Origin: Metopolophium dirhodum
Lineage: Eukaryota; Arthropoda; Insecta; Hemiptera; Aphididae
NCBI RefSeq assembly: GCF_019925205.1
Contig: NC_083567.1
Location: forward strand, 26,722,001-26,786,000
DNA: 64,000 bases
Direction of reading: 5' to 3'
Shown here: positions 20,391 through 33,702 of the stretch, piece after piece
Position numbering within the stretch: the first letter of the stretch is position 1
Layout of the letters: each line of letters begins with the position of its first letter
Translations under genes and position numbers: made by a program
The notes under the pieces: model-generated
What the model was told of the DNA's origin: nothing
The model's input: only the letters and a program-made list of their open reading frames with translations
The model's database searches: none

Positions 20391-21925
20391 TTATGAAAGA
20401 ACATATTTTTAGGAAAATCCACAGGAAAAGTAAGAAATCTGAATGTCAAAAATACAATTGTGGCTCCAATTGTGGTCTAGAAAGAAAATCAACTAAATTA
20501 TAATATAGTTTTGTTTATTGTAAAGTTGTGGTTATTTGTAGTAAAGTTCTGGCCATGATTCAATATAATATTATATTTGGTGAAAACCATATAACATAGA
20601 TGAAAATGGTTTATTTCAAGTAGGCCTACAATCTACATATTATAACATTACATAATATGACGATTCTAAGCGGAGTTGGTTTGCTGGCATATGAATTTTA
20701 TATTATATTAATATTGTTATTATTAATATGATAGTCGGTATAAGTTTAATTATTATTATTTGTTTATTATCATATTTGTATATAATAATATACTTTAGAA
20801 ATTTCAAGTACCCACGAATAATATATTCCGGCAGTTTTTCGTGTTTTGCCTACGTGTGTATTTGAAGGCGCACTTTTCTTTTTATAATTAGCTCGACCCT
20901 GCCGGGTCATTGAATTATATATATTACTAGCTAACACGGCAATGCCTTGCTATTGCTAGGTTTTTATGATTTTTCAACTCCTCTTGGGTGTAACACGTTT
21001 GAAAGCAATGTTTTTTTAAGTGTAAATTATATTATATTTTATTTTATAGCAATTCTGACTGGCGTTGTCCGTGAGATTTACTTGCGATTATGCTAGCAGT
21101 GTATTATCAAGTAGGCAATCTACCTGCGGTAGATCACAGACCCTGCCTGGTGCATGCGTAAGTGTATAATTTAACTCTTAAATATCGAAGTTATACAATA
21201 AATTACTACAGAAATCCTAACCTAACCAAACCGTACTAAAATCCGATGATTAAAAAAAAAACCAAACATTCGTATACGCATACATAAAGAAGAAAAATGA
21301 AAAAGTAAAAATAAGAAAAAAACAATGCAATTGATAATAATTATTATTATTAAAACCAATAGCAACTATTTATAAACAAAATTAAAAAAAAAAAACAATG
21401 TAAAAACAATGCAAACAATTTAGCCACTGAAACCGTTGTTTAAACTTGAGACCCCTGTTTAAATCCCTTAGTTGAGAACGAACTTCTCCGGGTTGAACCT
21501 CTTATTTACCTTTTTGGTGACTTTATATTCTTCTCCGTGGTCTAATCTATCTCTGTACCAAATGTCATCTCAATCGGGCGAACCAATCAATGCAAAAAGG
21601 ACAAAGATGCAAACATTTTTTGTTTTTTATTTATATTATAACCGTAGAATCCCGAGGGAATTCTTGACATACGACTATTGCACTATTATGTTTGAATTGT
21701 GTTTTTATTTGAATTAATGAAAATATAAAATTTTCCAAAAAAAACTATAGAAAGAGTATAAAATGTTAAAAATATAAACGCGACGTCTGCGTATAATAGG
21801 AATCGGCAAAAGACTTATTATACCTATGCGTACCTATGCTATATAATATAATGTGCAGATCGTATTATACATTCAATTACTGCATAATATATTATATTGT
21901 ATCATTGATTTAACGATGACTGCCG
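20391..21925. repeat. Intergenic stretch with degenerate retroelement-like sequence (about 20929-21640)
   Basis: The stretch from 'ctagctaacacggcaatgcc' to 'ccgtagaatcccg' resembles the decayed non-LTR or SINE-type tails common in insects. One block has 'ctgtaccaaatgtcatctca', a phrase typical of such relics. Part of it (about 21075-21170) resembles 29310-29390, sharing 'gtgagat/ct.acttg.gatt' and 'cgtaagtgtataatt'. The open frame at 21472-21717 falls in this relic. The rest is featureless AT-rich DNA. Confidence 0.45.
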
Positions 21926-24900
21926 TCATTGTAAGTTCTTCGTGATGAAATCTGTGTACTTGGCCACGTCTGTGAACACTACGTAATGTCTGGTGTCACA
22001 CACCCGCAGTCCGTCTTTGGCCACCGTTAGGGACACGATACCTCTCAGGTACCACCTATGGTTCCTGACGAACACCATGCCGCCACCACTGTCTCCATTG
22101 CATACGCTTGTGCCTAAATGTCGGATTAAAATAATATTATACAAAACATAATCCAATCATTGCGGTAAACCATATTTTGTATATGCGCGAATATTTGGTC
22201 GATATTTTAGGAAATAAAAAAGGAATTTCGAAGTATTTTACATTGTTTTACAATTGTCAATATTCGTTGTTACAATATGAAATTCTTTATATTTTTTCAA
22301 GGTATTGGTTGGTAAAATACCCATCCAGTATCATCATAGGTACCTACGAGAATTAAAATAATATTAAATTCTTAAGCGGAAAATGGTATGAAGTATTAAA
22401 ATTACCTACATATATTGCAGTAGTTGCACTGCTGCATATTATAATATATGTTGATCATTATAATCAGTATTTGTCGTACAATAAAATATATAAGAAAGTA
22501 TAGATACATACAAGTATATTATATTATTTATTATGACGTTTAAAATTAACGTTTAATTCAATTTTAGACTTAACACTATGATGAATTTTCACACCCCAAT
22601 AAAAAAAAATAAAAGTCCACGACACTTTAAAGATTATAGATAAATGTGTCAAACAAACGTTATGTGAAAAATAACATATGCATTTTAAATTAATTTATAA
22701 CCCTTTTTTTCATAATGCTATTTAACAACCGAATACTGTTTAAACAAAAGTTAAAACAAATATGGTTTACAATGTTCTAATAATAATTGTACAGTCCATG
22801 GGCGGCCAAACCGTCGATCGTTAGTGACGGATAGGGGAAATTAAAAACAATAAGTTATATAATAAAAGTTCTAGCTAGGGTGAGTTTAAACTTATTATTA
22901 TACATTTAGTTTTAGTAAATACAGTATTATACATTTAGCTATTGAGTTACTTACATATTTTGGATTAACCAGTTTGTGTGAAATTAAATTTTTTATATAG
23001 TTACAATAGTTACATGAAAGTTTTATAAATCTGAATACTGACCAGTTGAGCTAAACAGATGATCTTTTAAAGTAATGTTTTCGTTTAGTAATTGGGAATT
23101 ATTCCTCAGATTATAATTTATTAACTGGTCAACGATAATAATATGTAATGACACGCTTCTACGCCAACAGTATAGATAATGTTAATTTATTTTGAAATTA
23201 TAGTGCGAAACACCAGTTTTTAGGTAACTTTACACTTTAATTGTACCATTTATATAAATATGTTTCTTGTTAATATTAGGTAGTGATAAAGACTTAAAAA
23301 TAAAAATAATATTATTGTTTACGTCAAAGGAAAAATATCATATTCTCAGAAGTTCTAAATTTGAAGTTCCAAATTTTTCTAAGTTTGGCCACCCCAGGAT
23401 TATAGTGAATTAATTACCGTTTCTGAATCCAGCGCAAAACGTTTTATCGGACGTGAATTCCGAATAAAATTGTGGATAGCTCCAGAGGCATGTTTGTTGT
23501 GATACGACCGGCATCTTGGCCATTTTCAGTTCTTCGGTCGGCGTGTTGTTTTCATCGAAGCCCCAACCGACGACCTACCGGAATGAGATAAAAAAAATTA
23601 TCAAAGTAATATTAATCATTCGGCAATAATATAATCAAAGAAGAGGACATGGTAGATAGCAGTTTTGCATCTACTCGTGTGCAGTTCCGACCAGATCATC
23701 AAATTTAGTTTTAACTAAAAATGTAAAATAAGATTGGTCAACAAACAATATCAGTGGAGTGTACATTTATTATACAGGGTAAACATCTAAATATGAACGT
23801 ATACAAATATTTATAGTATCAGTGGAATTTACATGTTTTTGTTAAGTAAAAAATCGTAAATGTGGAATTAACATACAAAAATGTTATAAGTAACCGGTGT
23901 AATTCACTGCTTCAGACGTACTATTACATCCAAAACATTTACACCGTCCACTGATCCAGGCATACTATATTATACGTTCATTTATATAATATTATCATTT
24001 TCAGTAACCGTACAATTTTAGAAACCCTTGTTTGCATGATTGTATACTTAAGTAATTAGATTATATACCTAGATCTCGAAATTTAAATTTAAAAAAATTG
24101 TATACCTATGTAATTTTACTGATAAAAGTTATATTTTATGTAGCATAGACAGGTTGCAGAGGGTATAGTATAAAATAATAGTGTATCAGCGAAAAGGTTA
24201 ATTAGTGAATAATGATTCTTAATATGTAGCGAAAAGAAATTGTTCTTACAGTTCCTTCTTTTTCAACGATATCGTCCAAATCATCGGACCTCTCTTCCCA
24301 AAGGCACACCGGCGTTACATAGTTAGTAAATTCGGCGTCCGATGACAACGTCAACATAGCTATGTCTCCGAAGTACGAGCTGCTGTTGTAAGACGGGTAC
24401 ACCTTTATCCGGATGACCTGTAGAGGAGAAAAAATCGGCATATTATAGACGATGAAAATAGCTGATAGAACCGCGAGATTTGGACCCGAGTCACAGTTCC
24501 ATTCGCATCACCTGTTTGATCTGGACGCCCAGCTCGTCGCTGTACTGGAGCTGATGGTATTTGCCGAGGTAGACGACTAATTTTGTTGAGTTGACGACTG
24601 CGTCGTTTAGTTTGTGTGTCACACAATGAGCGGCTGTACAAATGAAAATAGTACATATTATATGATAATAATATATTATCGCATAAGGAATTAAAATCAT
24701 AAATTCAAACTTGGTTCCATAATTTTGGAAATTATAATTTAAGAAAAGAAAATGTATGAACATAATATAATATACTATAGTAGCTATATGTATATAATTT
24801 TAGATCAGTTTTTAGGGAAATGATAAATCGAATACCAAAATTCAAAATAATTGCATCCTAGCTATTTCTATAGTTTGATACTTCCTATAATATGTTATAA

Positions 24901-27900
24901 TCTTATAGACATAAATATTATAGCTTCCGCAAACGTAGAACCCCATAACTTAGTGTCAATAGTATTATGGTAATTATAGTCGCAGCATACTCAAATAGTT
25001 TTGTATCACCATAATTATATTCGATTTTCTATTCGTACAAATATCTAATTGAATTTTTAGATGTTAAGTATTGAACTTAATACTATTTATTGTTAAGTTA
25101 AATTATACCTGATCTTCTTTTGGATATTATACGGTAAGAAATTAATCGTACAATATTCCTTATCTACAGAATAGTGAATTTGGCTTTGAAATATTCGATT
25201 AAGGATTGGATAAGTGGGTGGGTGGTAACACGACCAATATCATAATACTCTTATCGGAAGTACAAAATCCGCAGTTCAAATCACGAAGCTTACCCGTGAT
25301 GACTTTGTTTTTGGAGACAAGCGAACCACCACAATGGTAGCTCAAGTTTATGCCTTCAATGAGGTAGAGAGCCACGTGCCAGGGCCATTGTCCCCTTTTT
25401 GTAGACTGTCCAGAAGTCACCAGCGGCACGACCATCTTGACTTCACCACACGACGCGCCATTGGATGAGAGCGAGTTGACGGATGACCTGTGAATACATT
25501 TTGTAAACCTTAAAATACTTATTTTTAAATATATTATAATACAGGATTTTTGTACAGCCCATATATCTAATAACACCGAGAAAACTACTAACTCGAAATT
25601 ATGGTTTCAAGAAATTTTAAAAAGTATTATTTGCTCGAAACTTCCCTTTTCTCTATACTACCTGTAAAATCTTTGAACGATTATATTGTCGTTGACGCGT
25701 TAAAACCATTGATTTCGTCATAAATAAACATAGTAAATTATTTTTTTAAGAGAGACCCCCTTGCACTCACCCTAAAGTAATTTAAACAGAATTCATTCGA
25801 TACCAACCATTTTTTTTTAAGTAGTTAAATGTAGGTAATTTTTTAAGTAGGTATGTATGAATGTTTGTGTAATGCGTATAGGTATAGTAACGTATTATTA
25901 TTGTGTCTGTGGCTGTAATGTAATGTAAAAAATATGAGTTGCCTATGTTAGGTTAAGTATTTTTAAATTCAATTTATGAGGTTTACTTGAGATTGGTAAT
26001 TCCACTTTTTTGATTCTTTTCTTATATTCACGTGTTCACTGTTTAAAAATGCAAAAATTGTAGAAACATGTAAAAATTAAAATTTTATATGAAAATGTGA
26101 AACAATACATTTAAAAAAAAAGTGGTTGGTCGATCTGTGATCTCCAGTTAACAATTGTTTAAGCATTAACAATTTTAAACAAACTTTTAGATTTCAGATC
26201 AAATTGCTAAAGCATTTTCGATACGATGGATACAATATAGGTATTATAATTTCTTTAAATAAAAACGATTGGCATAATATTATGACGGTAGGTATATCAT
26301 CACTCATCAGCGATGATAGCCCAAAAAAAATGTCATCATCCTAAATTTTAATATAGAACAATCATCGGGGACTACATTAAGACACCGTTTATCGTAACTC
26401 GTAGTAATACACAGAAATTGAGTCACATTCTCCTCATCCCTGTCACCCTCCGGAAGAGGTGGTGATCACGATAATATATAGGTATGGCATTTCATGTCTA
26501 TGCGCTATCATGGTAAATTCCATAACCGCGATTTCGTAACCAACCCGGTATAAGATCCACTGCTCCCGCCACCGCTGACCTGTTGATTGTTGTTGTTGTT
26601 ACTGCTGGGCTTTTGGCCAGTTTGCTGGCCGGACGGTCTGTTGTTGACATTCGGCCTGGTCGCACTGCCATCCGTGGTCGCCGGTCGCCCGCCACTACCG
26701 GTACCGCCGTTCGGCCGGTTATTTTGGTTGTCGATGACGGTTATAATGACGGTCTTGTTGTTGCTGTTTTGGTTCTGCAACAGCCCGTTAATGACCCCGT
26801 TTATGTCGCTGTTCTGGTCGGTGCTGCTGGCCTGCAACGTTACCGTGTTCGGTCTGTATCCGTTGCCCTGTTCGTAGGGATTTCGAGGCGCCGACGTCGT
26901 CGTTGTCGTTATTGGCCCTCTGTTGGTCTTCCGGGTCGTATACGGTCCTTCCGTGACGGTGGTCGCCGGACGACCGTCCTGCGGCGAATAATCCGATCCT
27001 GAAGGTCTGGTCGGGTTGTCCTTGTCGCGGTGGTTGTTATTGCCGCCACTTTCCGGATATTCGTCCGCGTCACCGCCGAACTCGGGATCCGGTCTCTTGG
27101 TGCTCTGAGGCCTTTGCGATGGCCGGGATTCCTCCTCGTACCCAGAACTATAACCTTCAATGGCGAGGAAAGGTTGTGTTTAGTTTATAATACAAAATAC
27201 ACAATAACAGTCATATTATAAACTAAAAAACCAACACACTTTTTATTTCTCCCCCCCCCCCACCAAAAAACAAGAAGATCAATGGGAAATTGTATTATAG
27301 AGAATAAATAAAATCAAAATATACATCAAATTTTTAAATGTAAAGCCACAATATACTAGCTACCAATATAGTAGGTGCCTACCATAATATTTTTTAAATC
27401 AATTATCTATAACAAATAAGTTAGAACTTTGCAACTAATAATTAGGATTAGTTATTATAACCATTTACCACATATAAGTGTATAACTCGTAATTTACCGT
27501 TTTGGTATACCCAATTAATCATCGTTCATGACCATGATTATTGCAGATTTTTACTTTCTTGATTTTTAGTCAAGTAAGTATGGTAATTGAAATGAAAAAA
27601 GTCTGAATTTTGAAAACTTCAAGAATTTGTGTTAAATAGGAAAATAATAAAAACATAACTCAGGAATGATGAGTAGGTAGGTAATTTAGCTAGCTTTAAT
27701 ATAAAATATTAATGAGAGAGACGCTTAATATCACACCCAAGCGGTATAACCTCTTGAACCCATAAAAACGTCGGCGTAAACAGTCCTAAAATTTCTATTT
27801 TTTAATTTTTCTCCCTAACTATGATAGCTAGAAAGTTGGTTGGTAACTCATTAAAAAGGGATTATCAAGTAGATACTAAATGTGGAATTAAAATTTTTTT

Positions 27901-30088
27901 TAAATAAATTAGTTATTTTTCGCTAGGTTTTCATTTAGCGAGGTAGATTTCCGAAACTGGAGAACAGATTTTGTTGTTTGGGATCTTGTTAGATTCACAT
28001 TGGCTAGGAGAAGTGCAGTGAAGATTTTCAAAACTTTATCTACAGTTGTTAATTCACTACAAAGCTGTAAAGTTGAAAAACATCAAAAAACGCCCAATAA
28101 AATTTGTTTTAATGTTCTGTGGTGAATTAACTATTAAGGATAAAGTTCGGAAAATCTTCACTGCACTTCTCCTAACCAATGTGAATCCAACAAAACCCCA
28201 AACAACGAAATCCTCTCTCCGGTTTCGGAGATCTATCTCTCTAACTAAAATGAAAATGATTTTTTGTGGGGCTGTTTACACCGACATTTTTCTGGATTCA
28301 AATTTTTATACCGCTTGGGTGTGATATTAGTTAATAAATTTCTAAAAATTAAAAATCAAGAAAGTTTACATGCCGATCGCTGACTTGGCAAACGTTTTTA
28401 AATGAAATGTCGCAATGCATAGTTATGGGAATTTCCAAAAGAATTATCAAGTTAAATGTTATAAAAATGTTAAATGTGACCTGTGAAAAATATAAATGTA
28501 AGTAAGAAATAATGTATTTATTTTTAAGTTTGGGAATTTGTATTAGGTACGTAAGAGCCTTACATAAAATGCTTTCGCGAGCGAAGAGAATCTGATTAGA
28601 ATCTAATTAGTGATTAGTTTTGAACTTATAAAAGAACAATATTCATTGCATATTTTTATCATTACATTAACTTCATAAATTAATGTATACAATGTACCAT
28701 TTTTATTTTTTTACGAAACAACACTGCACATAATACTTACTAAATAAATAGGTTTATAATATAAAAGGTTACTCACTAGAATCTTCGGGGCAGATCTTAC
28801 GGCCATTGAGTCGGATGAACCGCAATTTAGGACTACCCGTTGATCGGTTGAACTTGGCCATGACCCTAGACAGCACCGGGGGCCCGGGCTTCAGTTTTTG
28901 GTTCAAGTTCAACACTGTGAATTTCACATTGTCGCTTGTCGTTATCTCTCCCATCCAAGACTGAAATCAATAAACGGAGTAATAATTTTATGCATTCACG
29001 TGCACTTCGTTTCTCGTTAAAAATGCCAACACTATAATATATGATTCAAACTTTGTTCAATTCGCTATTTAATATTCAGTGTAATGGTATTCAAAAAATG
29101 TTATCGTCCATCTTCAATATCAAAATAATTGTGCATCACTATTCACTTTAAAATGCTTTCTAAGCACACTCTGTCTTATATGGTGGTACGAAGGTACCGT
29201 ACAAATTTCAAGCCACAAGCTATCATCGTTTAGGCTCTACGTTGATCAGTCGGTGAGTCAGCCGGGGCACGTTCGATTATATTATATTACAGCCATCCCT
29301 CCCGGTATCACCCGTGAGACTCACTTGTGATTTGCGAGCAGTTTAATATCAACTTGATATACCTACGTAAGGTGCATACGTAAGTGTATAATTATTAATT
29401 TCTAACTCTAAAGGCGTTATATTGGTGTATCTCGGTTTTGGTGTAACGCCCGCAGTGCAGATTGTAATACGTCATGATAGTCATGATGTTAGGTTTTTTT
29501 GTCTTACAAACTTATAACTAGATATTGGTATATTTATCTACTCTAAATTACTTTTTTTTTAAATAATACCGTAACGAAGCTTATGCGTCCACTTTATGTT
29601 ATAGTAGTTGTACACTTAATGTAAATTATAAGCCCTAATTATATAGTGCTTATAGTAGGTATATAATAATACCTGCATGGCTATATATACGTAACTATTA
29701 CGTAATTTACTTAAATTAATATTATTTTACAGAAAACAAAATAGCAATAATTTATATTATTCGTTTCTCTCGATGCGCAAAGTTGTGATGCCAAATGGAA
29801 ATCCAACGGGAGACCTAACCTAAACTATGTTATGCCTTTAGATATTATACTACATACAAAACTTACTACCATCAAATCTGAAGGTCGGTCCAGTTCGATG
29901 TCCAGTCGGATGCCCACCAAACTTTCGTCCGTCCGCAGTGATATCTCACCATACCACCTGTTGTTCTCTGGTTCTGAGCCTTCGTAAGTGAATATGTCTG
30001 GGCAAGGCGACGGCGGATGGGAGGCGGCCGAAGACGAGTGAACTAACAGCACCCATGCAAACGACAACAATCCACAGATCGGTAATCG
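21926..30088 (-). CDS. Serine protease of the gastrulation-defective (gd) type, 5' end missing
   Basis: Eight exons join in consistent phase: 30088-29867, 28960-28777, 27154-26545, 25487-25294, 24633-24512, 24417-24250, 23574-23418 and 22113-21926 (stop TGA). They give 614 residues; a short first exon with the ATG was not found. The first two exons encode a hydrophobic leader (LLSFAWVLLVHSSSA) and then a GD_N-type domain with CPDIFTYEG, WYGEISL and WMGEITTSDNVKFTVLNL. A ~200-residue Asn/Gly/Thr/Pro-rich linker follows. The S1 domain begins near CGEVKMVVPLVTSGQ and GQWPWHVALY. It has the triad His in VITAAHC (about residue 405), Asp in GDIAML (about 462) and Ser in CNGDSGGGM (about 560). There is no R-IVGG activation site. 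The residue six before the Ser is Ser, not Asp. Drosophila Gd acts in the secreted cascade that activates Toll; the role here could be developmental or immune. Confidence 0.88.
22114..23417 (-). other. Last intron of the gd-type protease gene
   Basis: Donor GTAATT and acceptor CATTTAG. AT-rich with no exon or clear repeat; a faint tandem 'ttatacatttag' pair is seen near 22900-22940. Confidence 0.6.
23750..23960. repeat. Possible short inverted-repeat element inside a gd-type intron
   Basis: The left end 'atcagtggagtgtacattta' and the right end 'acatttacaccgtccactga' are imperfect inverted copies about 200 bases apart. No convincing target duplication is seen, so this is only a possible MITE. 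Confidence 0.35.
25488..26544 (-). other. gd-type intron between the linker exon and the first protease exon
   Basis: About 1 kb of AT-rich DNA without exons. Donor is GTTGGT and acceptor TTCACAG. Confidence 0.5.
27728..28327. mobile_element. 600-bp fold-back MITE with TA target duplication, inside a gd-type intron
   Basis: The left end ATATCACACCCAAGCGGTAT is mirrored exactly at the right end ('ataccgcttgggtgtgatat'). The two halves remain complementary for almost their whole length; for example 'aggagaagtgcagtgaagat' near 28005 is mirrored by 'atcttcactgcacttctcct' near 28157. TA flanks both ends (27726-27727 and 28328-28329), as in Tc1/mariner-type elements. The open frame at 28046-28324 is the right arm and not a gene. 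Confidence 0.85.
28961..29866 (-). other. First visible gd-type intron
   Basis: Joins the two GD_N exons in phase 0 (donor GTAAGT, acceptor TTTCAG). Near 29310-29395 it holds a fragment resembling the relic at about 21075-21170. Otherwise no feature is seen. Confidence 0.5.
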
Positions 30089-33000
30089 CTGCTAAACGCA
30101 AGATATAGAATGGAACAACAAAAATGTATCATTGAAATGAACGAAGACGTGTAAAAGTTAGGTTAACATTATGGTAGGTACGATTGAGTTAATTAGGTAC
30201 TGTTTATTATTTGACGTACCATTTTTTTTAGGTTAGGTGTGTTATTCATTCCAATTTTTAATTAGTTAAGTATTTTAGGTCACTCCTCCTCCTGGACTGA
30301 TGTGTTTTTTATAATATTATTTTGATAATATTGCTGCTGTAAAATCGGCACTGAACTACGTTTCTGAACTGCCAGAGTTTTTGTCGTCAATTTTATAGCT
30401 CAAATTTTTACGCATGAACATCTCACTCAAATTTCGGCCTCAGTTCAGATTTAAAACGATCACCCCGCGTTTTGGTCGATCTGCAAAAGTGCAAACACCA
30501 TTGTTAGACATGAAGTTTTTTATAAGACTACCATTTATGCTTAAATCTTTGACAAATCACTCAAAAACTTAATATATAAGTACTGATAAATACAAACAAA
30601 TGACAAAAAAAGTGCATTATTGAGTTTCAACTTTGAGGTTCTGTATATAAAAAATACTTAGTTTCTGAAATAAAAATATAATACTAGCATTATTTTGGAA
30701 CCCTGTAATTTCTTCCTCGCTCTGGTAGGGATCTAAATAATATTATAATCACTTATAAATATTAAAATATACTAGCGTGTTAGGACGTCGATGCCCGAAG
30801 GACGACTGCTTATGTTTATTTCTGTCTCATATATTATTATTTCTACGTTTATACATATCTACTTTGTAATGGTTAATCAGTAGATTTTGCATGAATATCA
30901 TGATTATAATTAAACTAACCACTACTACTTAAAAATTATAAGTATACAGTGAGTAGTATTTTTCGGTTTAAAATTAATTCAAATACACCCAGCTAAAATA
31001 TCATGTATCTATATATAAAGCTGATCGTAAGGATGATCGTATTATATTTTGAAACAATTAAAATACCAAATGTTCCATTAAAACGTTGAAGAATTTCTTA
31101 ATAATACTATATCTAATAGGCATTAACATTTAAAATTATTCTAAAAATTGTATAAATGATCTGCCTAACTAGTGAAAAAATTAAAATTATGATGTTACTG
31201 CACAATTTTACCGTTTTTGTGTTTAATTTGTTATACGACGTTATTTTTTAACGGGAATACTATGCAGTACGTATATTTTTAATAAACAAGTTTAATAGTT
31301 TTATAATATTTTGGTTTTTGACTATTTTGGTTTTGAAATGTACTGTTTTGGTGTTCAAAATGAGAATATTAAAGGGGATTACCATCTGACTTTTAGTAAG
31401 ATTTAAAAAAAGGATCGAGAAATATAAAAGGTTGAGAGCAACTGGTTTGGAATACTGTTTTGAACATAAAAATGAAGAAAAAAATGTCATGGTATTCTAA
31501 AAGTAGATAATTTTAACTATAAAAACTGGAAAAAAAAATCTTACAATTTTTATTCCGCACTCTCAATGGTCTTAAATTAAACGTCTAATTAAATTAAGGT
31601 TATGGCGTAGGTACAATTTATTAGGAGTCCCTATCATAATATCGGTTTAAAAAAGAATGATATTAAAATGCATTGCGTTGTTTACCTTCGAATTATCATT
31701 TATATAACTCCCATACGTATACGGCAAAAGATACATGGACATTATCGAAGATCATATGCCGTAAACGCGTGTGTCGAGTTTGTATATTTTGTCGTTTTGT
31801 ATATAATATATGACATATAGTTTATAATTAATGCATTACTTTTCACCATCATTATTATTATTATATTATCGTCAATATTATGAATAATGAATAATAATAA
31901 TAATAATTTAACATACAGTGCGATCACTGCTTAATTATTGCTATTATAAACGTATACAAATTATGTAGGTATAAATATTATGATGTTTATACATTTGTAC
32001 ATATTATTATGCATATAATGTAGGTACGTGTTGATTTTATATAATCTGGTTAAAAAAATCATTTATTTATTTATAGAAATGACTTTTGGTGAAATCTCAA
32101 GAAACTATAATTTTTATTCGACCATTAAAAGGCCCCTCCCCCTAAGTCGGACGATTTACACACTGATGGGTCTCCCTCCTCATGTAATTTCATGTTGATG
32201 TATCTTAATTTACCAAATTTAGTTGTTGTATATAGATATTGCATATTGTAAATATACTTTTGTTTAAATAAAAAATAAAAAAAGGTTTTAATTTTTTTTT
32301 TTATTCAAGTTATCGAGACTCGACAGTATAATGACTAGTCAGGTTAAAGTGCGCTTTTGTTACATTACCAAATTAAATTAGTAATTACCAACATGGCTGC
32401 ACAAAATATTACCATAGAAATTGAAAGTATTATATTACATTACTTATATTAAATTATATATTAATATGCTGTAAGTCGTAAATTATTATTATTAATTACT
32501 TAGCTACTCTACTCTAATAAACATATTTGATACTCTTTAATTAAACTACAAATTAAATATTTTTAACATCCATCGTAAATTATTGGAGTTGTTATTGTTA
32601 AAAATAATTACTATTGTACGTGTGGTTTTTTCCTATTTAAATGAATTTCATGTTTATTATTATTATATTACAATAAATTGTAACTTAGTATCTGTTCATT
32701 AATTATTACATAATAATATTAGGTAGTATAAATTCCAATCAAATATAAACGAACGGTGTCTTTATTATTATAAAGTTTACACTGGACGTAATTGTATACA
32801 AAATTGTTGTGCAAAACAGAACTCAATTAACTGATAGTATAGGTATAAAGATTAGTTGTTACATCTACCTATAACACTTTATAATTGATAAATTACAATA
32901 AATATTCATTCGTAAAATGTGTAAGTACTTGGTACCTATGTACGTAATATAATAGGTACCTATATGTATTTATATATTATATGGAAATATTTATAAATTT

Positions 33001-33702
33001 AAATTTTTAATTATATGTAGGTAGGTATATTAGCTTAATAAATGTAAATCATCGGTCAACTGAAACATTTTTTTTTGCATCACAGGCTGTTAAAACAACA
33101 TAATAATCATAGTAATACGTTCCAGATTAATAAACTATATTATATTACTTATAAGCATCACACAGGAACAATAAATGATATAACTTTTATTTCAATTTGC
33201 TGGAAATGAAAATTTTCTGTCATCGATTTCTTATTGATTCTATAATATGATTATATTATTATATGAATATTTAAAAATTAGGTACCTATATATATAGTAT
33301 TACAGTCGCCAGGCGTCAGTTTAAGTAGGTACCTAGTTAGTGCATATTACCGGAACCCTATATTATTTTCTAACATACTATAAACAATAAGGTAGTTCAT
33401 AATATGAGTAATATATATTATGTACTAACATAGGTTGTAACACTCCATCGGCTATAACTTACAAGCATAATAATATACTCGTATACAATAATTTATTCCA
33501 ACGAAAGAGTTAAACAATGATATAAACAATAATGTAGCAATAAATAATAACTATTTATATTTTATGTAAGTATAGTAACTTTCTATAATTGGTATAATCG
33601 ATATTACCTACATCGAACAATACTCTTAAGAGTGATCTTATAAGAATTTTGAATACTCTGAAGTATTTTGATTTTAATTCGCCGTATTTAATGTAAAAAA
33701 AA
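30089..33702. other. Gene-free AT-rich stretch
   Basis: No exon with coding character is seen. The ATG-bearing first exon of the gd-type gene may lie within the first kilobase, but I could not find one that ends in phase 0 before a good donor. The open frames at 31260-31490 and 31742-31927 are AT-driven. Variants of 'taggtacctat' are frequent (32930-33010 and 33280-33330). Confidence 0.45.

Noticed and set aside
26583..27221. Several plus-strand ORFs over the linker exon of the gd-type protease
   Set aside because: They are antisense products of a low-complexity, GC-richer coding exon whose minus-strand phase joins cleanly to both neighbours.
28046..28324. 92-residue plus-strand ORF with a basic start
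   Set aside because: It lies wholly within the right arm of the 600-bp fold-back MITE.
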